Assembly (NCBI GenBank): GCA_017893485.1
Contig: CM030363.1
Span: forward strand, 85,763,730-85,827,729
Reading direction: 5' to 3'
DNA length: 64,000 bases
Source of the DNA: Hemerocallis citrina
Taxonomy: Eukaryota; Streptophyta; Magnoliopsida; Asparagales; Asphodelaceae
Positions 22,807 to 31,469 of this stretch are shown in pieces. The notes under the pieces are model-generated. The model was not told the origin of the DNA. It did no database searches and saw only the letters and a list, made by a program, of their open reading frames with translations. A program made the position numbers and the translations under genes. How positions within the stretch are numbered: the first letter of the stretch is position 1; the number at the start of each line of letters is the position of its first letter.

Positions 22807-23460
22807 TGATATGGCTAAAAATAGGATTAAATCAGGACCGTTCACATCAGACACGAATCTTAAAGCTCAGGGGTAAAATGGTAATTTCATCTACTAACGG
22901 GTCTGAAAAGGGAACTGGGTCTTTCTTCACGACCCAATAACCCACGAACGGATCCACCTCAACTGGGTACGGGTCCCAACCCGAAATGAACCCAGTCCAG
23001 CAGGATAGAATTAGGGTTCCTGGTTAGTCCTAATCAACAGCCTTGATTCACATTTATCCTTTCACTGGGAATTAGGGATTACATTCCTAATCTGATCACA
23101 GGGATTACATTCCTAATCTGATCACAGGGATTACATTCCTTATCTGATCACAGGAATTACATTCCTAATCTAATCCCAACGGCGACTATAAATACCCCTC
23201 ATTCATCTCCATTAAGAGGTAATCAATCTTTTGCCAATTTACGCTCTTTCATAATCATTCATAATTACTGACTTGAGCGTCGGAGGGTGCGTCGCCGGGA
23301 TCAACCCCGGTGTCTCACACTTTTTACAGGTTCCCAGCAGCAGCACGGGACCAAGTCAACACATTGGTGAAGGTCAACAGGTCAACAGGTTTGCTTTATC
23401 GTTTTCTCCAAAAATCCACAAATTCATCTGTTTGCTCTCACACCAAAATTAGCAGTAACA
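22807..23460 (+). repeat. 3' LTR of the Tat-like gag-only element
   Basis: 654 bp, TG...CA. It carries four copies of an about 28-bp unit (GGGATTACATTCCTAATCTG type) at about 23070-23180, against two in the 5' LTR, and a block of about 55 bp missing from the 5' LTR. TATA box near 23185. Confidence 0.92.
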
Positions 23461-23465
23461 AACCC

Positions 23466-24803
23466 AATATTTATATCTGAGAAAATTTTCACTTCCAACC
23501 AATTACTCCCAAGTATCAACCAAAGTAATTTATCAAGTGACTGGTAAATCTCAATCTTAACATGCGCATTTGATATGCTAATAAATCTAATAGTAATAAG
23601 AAAGAGTCACATCTCATTGCCACTGATTGTATTCATTATGCGCATCTGGGAAATTGACTGTCCAGTTAGTTCCTGAGGAAATAAGGGTAATACGAGCTCT
23701 CTGTAATTGATTGTGAAAATTCACAAATTGTCAATAATCAATAGCTCAAGAGAAAGTAAGTGACATTAGAGTCCATTGTCAATGTGGACCTTTCCTTTCA
23801 ATGCTTCTTCACTCATCTGTTAAAACTGCATCTCATGTTTTCTTTGCCGCCTTTGTCCTGTTTTCTAAGTCCTAATTCTAAATCCCTTAGATTCTAAGTA
23901 ATCATTTTAACCACTCAAGTTCAACCAATTCAATATTAACCTAGAACAACATACACCAAGGAATATCATCCTAAATATAGTAAAGTTCAGACATGACTAA
24001 AGTAAAGAGAAATCAACAAACGTGGATCCTTCATGTAAATTTGAGAGGATATTCCAATTACAGTCCGACTATGGTTGAAGACATAACATCTTAACGCTAT
24101 CAATATCTTGTCGGTCATTGAGATGAAAATTGACCTCTATAATTTGAATATACATTTCTATAAAGACAACCAAAACATAAAAATCAGTTAAGACATTCTC
24201 TCCACTCATGTATATCTCATAAAACTTGTGATAATACCTCTTTTTAATAGTTCAAATGTCTAATAGTAAAACTAGTAATATATGCTTAAAAGAAATTAAA
24301 ATTTACACTACCCTGTTCATATTTGAATCCAAAACGAGTTTTTTTTTTTCTTCTTTTTTCCGCAGAATGTATCCAATATAACATTTGAAATAATCTGTTA
24401 TAATACTTTCACCCAATTTAACCGACTTACTTCACTTAAAACAGATGGTCACCAAATAAGTCATTTAAGCTAGAATATGGGGTTAGTAAAGGGTCAAATT
24501 GACAGCAGCTAGCAAAATTCCTGACTTCAAATTTTTCCCGAATTCCAAGATGAGGCCCATGAGATTTAGGGAGCAAGACAAGATCATTCTTTTGCATAAA
24601 AAAACCGATTTTGACATCGACCCAGAAACATGATTGATGCCAATTACATAACCGTCAACAATTCATTAAATTACTTCCCAATTTTTTTTAAAAAATCATT
24701 AAATTAAGAAGAAACGACCATGAAATCTCATAAACTAGGTAGCTCATCAACGAAAGGATTAGAAAATTAAATATAACTAGAGAAAGGGGATTGGAGATTG
24801 GAA
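23466..24803. other. Non-coding, probable 5'-UTR intron of the NAA60-like gene
   Basis: AT-rich, no open frame with a recognisable domain and no clear element ends. It continues the sequence left of the retrotransposon (TSD AACCC joins 16003-16007 to this side). Confidence 0.4.
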
Positions 24804-24960
24804 CCTGTGAATCATCAACTAAGAGTTTCGGGGGGAAAAAAGATTTTAGTGTAAAATTTATCCGGATCCAATTGATTCTTCTGCTTGTCTTGTTAAAGAG
24901 AGTTTAATCTCACAAGTCAGAACATTGATGTTTCCGATGCTCCGCGGCGACAGAATAAGT
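24804..24960 (-). other. Candidate 5'-UTR exon / promoter side of the NAA60-like gene
   Basis: On the minus strand this GC-richer stretch ends GATTCACAG followed by GTTCC, a possible donor, and would be joined to the acceptor TTCTTCAG just upstream of the first coding exon at 15426. This is inference from base composition and position only. Confidence 0.25.
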
Positions 24961-25008
24961 AAAATGTTTCAATTGGTAGCCGCCGCTTAGATGGGTGGGG
25001 TGGGTTTA

Positions 25009-25803
25009 GAGCATTTGTAGCGGTTAAAACTCATATTTTCTATATTTGGGGTTTAAAAATAGAAAATTTGAGTTGGACGTACACTCGTTGAGATCCAAAA
25101 TTTAGACGAACGGTGGGTGATAATCAATATTTTCAATCTCCGTTATTGATTAAAAAAAAAATTTGAATCCAACACATACAGGATTAAAAAAAAAATTGTA
25201 CGCAAGTTATACATAACAATTCCTATAGATAGATTTCATCTCGGCCTTGATCAACAATATGACCAATCTCAAACTTATTCATATGCATAATAATCCTATG
25301 CATACCTTTCCATAGAAAAAATAAATAAAAGTTGAACGGAAAAGTTCATGGACGAAATTTCTTTTGCCGTCCGTTCCCTTTTGCTTTTCCCTTTTTTAAA
25401 AATTTTGACTCGGACGAAATGATATTTCGCCTGATCGCCGTTTGGAATTCTTTTATTTTTAAATTTGGTCAGACAAAAGATTATCTTGCGTGTGACACCT
25501 TAAAAAAAATAGAACGGACGCAAGATCATCTTGCATCCAACACCCGTTTTTTTTATTAATTTTTTTATCAAACAAAAGATCATCTTTCGTCTGTTCAAAA
25601 AAATTAGAACGGATGACAGATGGTCTTTCGATTCCTATATTTGGAGATTTCTCAAATCACTTCCCAACTATAGGGCGATATTGTTCCCCAAATCTCAAAA
25701 AATTTAAATATAGGGAACGACTACAGCGTCTTTTTTCTCCAAATTTTCCAAACTTTTCAAATTTTTCAAATTTTCCAAATTTAGACAACGATTGCATATG
25801 CTC
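25009..25803. mobile_element. MITE with GAGCAT termini and internal hairpin array
   Basis: Ends GAGCATTTGTAGCGGTT and, reverse-complemented, GAGCATATGCAATCGTT; TSD TTA (25006-25008, 25804-25806), as expected for PIF/Harbinger. The interior (25340-25640) holds at least five short quasi-palindromes of the type GACGCAAGATCATCTTGC, each flanked by short A/T spacers. Plan and termini resemble the MITE at 28-587. No transposase. Confidence 0.78.
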
Positions 25804-25806
25804 TTA

Positions 25807-26149
25807 TTGATACTAACCCGTTAAACTGATGAAATAATTCGACCTAGGTTCCAAAAGGCTTGAGATGGGCCGGACAAGTATTAATATTTGGTGGTTCATC
25901 GCTACTTTGATATTTTTAATATATACTTTAAACAAAAAATGACCCTCCAAAAATATTGATGTGAAGGTGATATGGAGTCAATCTCACGTATAGGAATTTT
26001 TTAGAAAGTATTTGCAAATATAGGACACCACCCAAACTATTTATAAAAATAGGACAGTTCTAGGTAATTTTCTAAAAAAAGACCCTACCTTTGGAGATAT
26101 TTACACAACATTGAAACTAAATTTTTTTACAAATCTCACTACCCTATTT
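25807..26149. other. Spacer left of the endogenous virus
   Basis: AT-rich, no gene supported. Contains a repeated AAATATAGGACA / AAAATAGGACAG motif at about 26016-26055. It could be viral intergenic DNA or an old element. Confidence 0.3.
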
Positions 26150-26154
26150 AAAAA

Positions 26155-26415
26155 CTGGATATTTCACAAAAAATAAATAAACTAAGATTAACAAATCTCT
26201 CAAAATTTAAAATTAGATACATTGATAGAAGATTAATAGAAAGAAAACATATAACTGATAGGGAAATATCAAAATATTTGTTAATAACAACTAAAATAAC
26301 TGATAAACTACCTAAGAAAATACAAAAAGAGATAACATACAAAGTATTAGATTATAGAAACGAAGAAGCAAGTTGGTATTACCAACACCTGCTAACATAT
26401 AGAATATTAGGCTAA
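26155..26415 (+). pseudogene. Pararetroviral N-terminal segment, broken
   Basis: An open stretch without an ATG at its left edge runs to a TAA near 26413. Lys/Ile-rich composition and A-rich codon use match the viral segments that follow. No motif I can name; it may be the N-terminus of the capsid polyprotein or a small upstream ORF. It continues in other frames, with several stops, to about 26600. Confidence 0.45.
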
Positions 26416-26631
26416 GTATAGTTAATAGTCCAAAAGTAGAAATATTAATGTCAAAAATTGAATCATAAATATATATGATAAACATACAAGAGTTGGAAAA
26501 AAATTATAATGGTTCAGAGTTTGTAGGAACTATAAGAAAAAATTTTAAAAATCATAAATAAGAACATAAAATAATTAGGTAGATATATAATCGAAGACAC
26601 AGAAGAAGAACTAGGCATAATAGAAGAAGGT

Positions 26632-27875
26632 ATGAAGAAGTTAGAAGTCATAATAAAGCTTAATATAAAAATTTTAGAAATAGAAGATTTAATGGCAAAT
26701 CTCAATTCAGAGGAAGTAGAGGAAACCTTAAAAAATCTAAATATAACGAATGAAGAAATAAAAATGGATCAAGAGAAAGAAAAGATTATAGCAAAACCTA
26801 CAGAAATTCCAGCCGATATGTATGAAATTTTAAGGCTACCTAACAAAAAAACTTATCACCTACCATACAAATGGAAAAACACAAAAAATAATAAGTTAGA
26901 AAGAGATAAAGAAAAAGAAACCCAAAAATATGAACCTGCAGAACACTACAAAAAAGGAATTGCAGAAAATGGAGAATGGCTAGATCTAGACTGCATAAAA
27001 GACGTAGATAGGACAACAGAAGAATGGGTAAAGGCTTCACTAATAGTAGGATTTAGGCAAAATCTTTCAGAAAACTCATTTGAGAAATTTATAGAAGCAA
27101 CCTTTATAGGAGTAGTAGCAAAATGGTGAAATAGACTGGAAGAAGAAAGAAATGCTATCAGAAAATCAAGCCCAATTGATGATAAAGGAACAGTAGAAAG
27201 CTCAGCACAACGAACCTTAGGACTAAAAGAATAATTACAAGTTACGAAATAGCAATATGAACAGAATTCAGTGTTTACGGTAAAGGAGAAAAGTACACTA
27301 TATAAAAAAACTACCAAGCAAGACAGAGATTAAGTAATTTAGAAATATGTGACATGTGTTACTTTGACAACTAGGCTTATGAATTCCGGAAATATTTTCA
27401 TGATGGTTACTACACAAAAGGATGAAGGAGTCCAATCTTGGACTCATTCTTTCTAAAACTACCTGATCAATGAAGTATAAACATATATAATGCATACGTA
27501 GGTGAGAAAGTAAAACCAGAAGTAGATACTTTAGGGTAAGAACACAATTTGTAAAAGATTATAGGGATAGAGTGTGCCAAGAAACTAGAGCAACAATGAA
27601 ATACTATAGAACATATAAACAAAGAATTTGTTGTGAAGATACAAGACCAAATCATTCAGGATGTAATAATAACTATAATTATACAAAGAAGAGTAAACAC
27701 AAATTCCAAAAATATAAACCAAAATATAGAAAAACTTTTAAGAGATATAAAAAACCCTATAAAAGATACTTCAGAAGAATAAATAAAAATAGACAATATC
27801 CAAAAAAAACCCAAAGAAATGTAATTGTTATATATGTGGATAAGTAGGACCTATATCACCAAATTGCCCTAAGAT
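26632..27875 (+). pseudogene. Pararetroviral capsid-like protein with zinc finger, broken
   Basis: 26632-27129 is open (165 codons), acidic then Lys-rich, ending in a segment FIEATFIGVVAKW of the kind seen in caulimovirid capsids, and stopped by TGA at 27127. The same frame reads on briefly, then several stops and frameshifts follow to about 27570. 27572-27847 gives a very basic Lys/Arg/Tyr tract (RRINKNRQY). In the neighbouring frame at about 27815-27870 is a CCHC-type finger (CYICG ... NCPK) in which the usual His is Pro and a stop falls inside. The family protein binds and packages the viral DNA/RNA. This copy has at least four breaks. Confidence 0.75.
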
Positions 27876-27919
27876 AATGAAAAAAGAAAAACGTAAAATA
27901 TATAGAAGAAATTGAAGAA

Positions 27920-28120
27920 ATGAATAATATAAACTATGAACTCATGGATTGTGAGGAAAACTTGTCAGAAATTAGTGAAGATGAAGAAATAATGGTACTG
28001 GAAGGAGATAGTGGAAGTAGTGAAGGTGAAACAGAAGAATATGAAATAAATATGATGACAGATTTAATAGAAATAGGTAAACAATTAGAAAGAGAAGAAA
28101 ATAATGAAGAAGTAAGGTAA
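27920..28120 (+). pseudogene. Acidic linker segment of the pararetroviral polyprotein
   Basis: 66 codons very rich in Glu and Asp (EISEDEEIMVLEGD), ending in a TAA at 28118-28120. It is in the same frame as the movement-protein segment that starts 3 nt later, so it was probably part of one polyprotein. Confidence 0.55.
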
Positions 28121-28123
28121 ATA

Positions 28124-29200
28124 ATGCCATTTGACATACATAAATACGATAAAATAAGAGCAACCAAATTAGATATAAACCCAAAAGAGATATTTAAACT
28201 ACCAATATTTGAAAGGAAAAAGAATATCATCGTAATAGCCAGAAATAATGAACAACCTATAAACATTGAATAAGCACAAGGAAAAACCATAATCCCATTA
28301 ATAACTGAAAAAATAATAAGACAAGAGATGGAAAAAATCAGTGAGAAAACCAGAAAAAATATTAAAACACATACATTTAGGAACTGTGCAAATAATAATA
28401 AAAACTTATTTATAGGAAGGAATACACCCCTAGAAATATACATAATGGATGATAGAATAATATCAAGTACACAAGATGCCTTAATATAAATAGTACAAGG
28501 AAACCTAATGTATCAAAAGATAAAATTTACAATACAACCTAATTTCTCTATAAGTATGACTGAAGAAAATAAGAACAAAAGTTTAGTCATGTACCACAGA
28601 TTATCAGGAATAGAAATGATAGAGAAAAGAAAAGTTATAAGTATACAAATGAGAAATATTTATGCTTTCACTAGTAAGCATGAAGTAAAAAATAGGAATA
28701 CAGGTAATTTTAAAATAGAACCACTATTCAGCAAAATTATAAGATACAGACCAGCTAGAGAATACTCTGAAATGACTATACCAAATTATATAGAATTTGA
28801 CTTTAATAAAGCAAAAGAAATTACAAAAGGAAAAGCACCACATATAATGTTCGGAAAGAGATCACTATCAATAAGAAACAAACAACAAGCATTGGAATTA
28901 ATACCAATAATAAATATATTAGACAATCAAAACAATAACAAATTTAAAATAGAAATTGAATATTATGACAGTGGAAAATGGAATAAACAAGTAGCCCTGG
29001 TAGATACAAGAGCTACTAATCCACATATTAAACAAACAAATATAAAAACAACAGAATTAATACCATTAGAAAATCCATATTACTACCTAGACTATTACAA
29101 TAATAGACATCTAATTGTGCATAAAATAATACTGCCACTAAGGAAAAATAGTAGAAATGAAATACTATTATATTTACATGTAGATCCAGAACACCATGTT
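28124..29200 (+). pseudogene. Pararetroviral movement protein plus protease-like segment, broken
   Basis: One frame with in-frame TAA codons at 28271-28273 and 28487-28489, otherwise open. The first about 230 codons fit the caulimovirid movement protein of the 30K superfamily, which lines plasmodesmata for cell-to-cell spread; a recognisable core lies just after the second stop (QGNLMYQKIKF) with MFGKRSLS further on. At about 29005 a VDTRATNPHI segment looks like a retropepsin DTGA site with Gly changed to Arg. The segment is interrupted at 29200 by a retroposon; the continuation (LLGTDFL, 30745-30765) lies on its far side. Confidence 0.75.
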
Positions 29201-30721
29201 TTTTTTTTTTGAAGAAAATGTGGAATATGGCCACCCTGTTTCATTAAGAAGCAATTAACCAAACAAACCCAGCGTATTGGGCCAAATTACAAATTACAAA
29301 CAAGAAAATAAAACATGAAGCAACATGACCAGTACATACATTTAAAGCCCACTCTAACAACTAATTGTAAATACGTCAACTAAGCTTCGTGCACTGCCTC
29401 TCCGGCACCCGCACACCCACCTGAAGCGAATCACGTGAGATTTAGAAGTTCGTCGCTCCCATCCTTCTCCCCAACTCCCATAAACTCTCCAAATCGCTCT
29501 CGCATTCAGCCCGGTCAAAGTCACAACTAAAAAGAGAGCCGTGGAAAGGATACCTTCACCTCTCTCACGCTTTTGCTCTCTCGAGTGATTTCTTACCAAA
29601 CAAAACTCTCACTCACCCTAACCACGGGCACAGTCAAAGAGAGAGCCGTGAAGGGGATACCTTCCCCTCTCTCATGCTTTTACTCTCTCAAGTGATTTCT
29701 CACAAACGCTAACATACACCTGCGTAGGGTAGTGAGAAGCAACGTCCTCACTATCTCACTATCTCACTCTCTTTCTCTCTCATGCAAAAACCCCGTAACA
29801 AATCACAACTAACTGAAGGATACCTTCCCTTCTCGCCCCTGCAGGCGGTGGACGTTGTAGATTTCAGGTTCACTGATAAGGACATAGTGGCAGTGCTGTC
29901 GCGGAGCCTGTGGCAGTTGGTTAAAGGAGGTCGAATTCAGGGTGTGACTTACACACTGACCACCAAAAATCCCTAACACCTCCAATCCTACATTATCACT
30001 CATCTCACCTCATGGGGGGACCCCGTCTGTGGGCCCAAGCCCTATAACTGTGCTGCAACAAGTGGGTGCATCTCATGGGGGGACCCCGTCTTCAGGCCCA
30101 AGCCCCACTACCGTGTTGCACATCAACAATCTCCCATCTCATCCCACAACTGCCAAACACTAATCAACTCTTCCATCTCATCTCAAAACCCCAACACTCA
30201 CCCATCAAAACTCACCCAATCAAATCCCGAACCCTTGTGTTTGGTGCGGCGACGTTGGCCCCTCCATAGTCGCTCGACCGATGCTTGGAGGAGCACGCCA
30301 GAGTGAGGCGAGCAGGATCTGGAGGGCATCGACTGGGCAGAGCATCGATGGCTCGACAGGCTCGACGGGACGATGCTGGACATGCTCGACTGACTCGACA
30401 GGATCGATGGGACGGTGGGATCTGGAGGGCGTCGATGGCTCGACGGGACAAAGCGTCGTGGCTCAATAGGAGCACGCCGGTAGTTGATCAACAGGAGTAG
30501 TGTCACGTCTGTTGAACGTCGTCTTCGACGGTACTAGAGGCGGGAATATCGACGGCGAGAGGGGAGTGGTAGACGGCGGGGAGGGTCGACCGGGGAGGGG
30601 GCGGCGAAATTGTAGCCTGCCACCCGCTCCAAACTCAGATCTAGATCTAGGGTTTTCTTTTTTGGGTTTTTTTTAGCTTCTCTCTCTAGAAAATCTAGAG
30701 AGAGAAACTTTTTTTTTCTTT
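29201..30721 (-). mobile_element. Poly(A)-tailed retroposon without RT, inserted in the pararetrovirus
   Basis: Flanked by a 14-bp direct repeat CAGAACACCATGTT (29187-29200, 30722-30735). It begins with T(10) on the plus strand, that is, a 3' poly(A) tail of a minus-strand element, preceded on that strand by CCACATTTTCTTC. A long TSD plus poly(A) indicates target-primed reverse transcription by a LINE machinery. It is 1.5 kb, with no RT or endonuclease. On the minus strand the 5' part is GC-rich (30200-30620) with repeated GTCGA/TCGAC words; the middle has an about 110-bp direct duplication (29530-29590 and 29640-29705, AGAGAGCCGTG...CTCTC) and a repeated GGGGGGACCCCGTCT block (30015, 30076). 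Confidence 0.8.
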
Positions 30722-30735
30722 CAGAACACCATGTT

Positions 30736-31469
30736 AATGAAATGTTATTAGGAACTGACTTCCTTACATCAGTACAACCTTACTCAATTCAAGAAGAAAA
30801 AAATCACAATAACAATAAACAGTGAAAGTATAATAATAAATAGAATATTGTGTAAATAAATCCATTAAGAGTTACAAAAAATACATTATACATACTAACA
30901 GAATTTATCTACGAAGGATACAAATCAAGAAACTATCATAGACTAATAAACATCGGAGCAGGCACTAGCATATGCCGAGAAAATATACTACCAAGATGGA
31001 GACAAGAAGGATACAATAAAAAGGTGATAATCAGATTAACTGGACAAACCATCATACTTGATAGGTATCAACAAAATGCTAATATACCAATAGAAAATTA
31101 CGTCCTAAAAATACCAATAATATACCAATTTGATGATATGAATAATGATGTACTATTAGCAAATGACTTTTTCCAACAATACTATCCTATAACCATATCA
31201 CATAAATCTGTTATATTTACAACACCTTGTCAACACCAAGCAACAGCAATTAGAATAACTCAACCTTAGAGTTTCTTCAACCCATCATGGTGAATATCAA
31301 TATTTACTAAACAAAATTAGAATACAACAAGTCGCGAAAGAAATTTTACAAAAACAATTAGAAGATCTGTGCGGAGAGAACCCTTCAGCAAAATAGGACT
31401 TAAGTAAACCCATAGCACATATAGAGATAATAGATAAACACAAAATAATAAAAATTAAACCTATCAGAC
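30736..31469 (+). pseudogene. Pararetroviral aspartic protease and start of RT, truncated
   Basis: After the end of the first protease-like segment, an open run (31024-31269 and upstream codons) contains INIGAGTSIC, matching the DTGA(S/G) active-site region of caulimovirid protease with Asp-Thr changed to Asn-Ile, and LLANDFF corresponding to the hydrophobic-Gly/Asn-DF flap-side motif, then VIFTT. A stop at 31267 is followed by residues typical of the lead into RT (about 31400-31465), cut by the LTR starting at 31470. The protease would release RT from the polyprotein; the active-site change alone inactivates it. Confidence 0.7.

Larger units (their letters stand above)
16008..23460 (+). mobile_element. 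Gag-only LTR retrotransposon (TR-GAG type, Tat-like Ty3/gypsy lineage)
   Basis: Complete element: 5-bp TSD AACCC (16003-16007, 23461-23465), two LTRs starting TGATATGG and ending AACA, a TGGCGCC-type primer-binding site just after the 5' LTR, a gag region and a polypurine tract abutting the 3' LTR. Protease, reverse transcriptase, RNase H and integrase are absent: no frame between 18368 and 22806 shows these domains. Instead this 4.4-kb stretch holds two tandem arrays and a GAGCTC-rich block. It is thus non-autonomous and would depend on enzymes of a related element. It lies between the first coding exon of the NAA60-like gene and its likely 5'-UTR exon. Confidence 0.9.
26150..31469 (+). mobile_element. 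Endogenous pararetrovirus (Caulimoviridae), decayed and truncated
   Basis: Very A-rich plus-strand coding remnants give, in order, an N-terminal segment, a capsid-like segment with basic region and zinc finger, an acidic linker, a movement-protein-like segment, a protease-like segment, and a second aspartic protease followed by the first residues of an RT region. Then the sequence stops at the gypsy LTR at 31470; most of RT and all of RNase H are missing. A retroposon splits it at 29201-30721. Capsid-before-movement-protein order fits the cavemovirus/solendovirus side of the family better than badnaviruses. Many in-frame stops; not viable. Confidence 0.85.

Noticed and set aside
30198..30506. 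Ser/Arg-rich frames on both strands in the retroposon
   Set aside because: Composition is driven by repeated GTCGA words; no recognisable protein.
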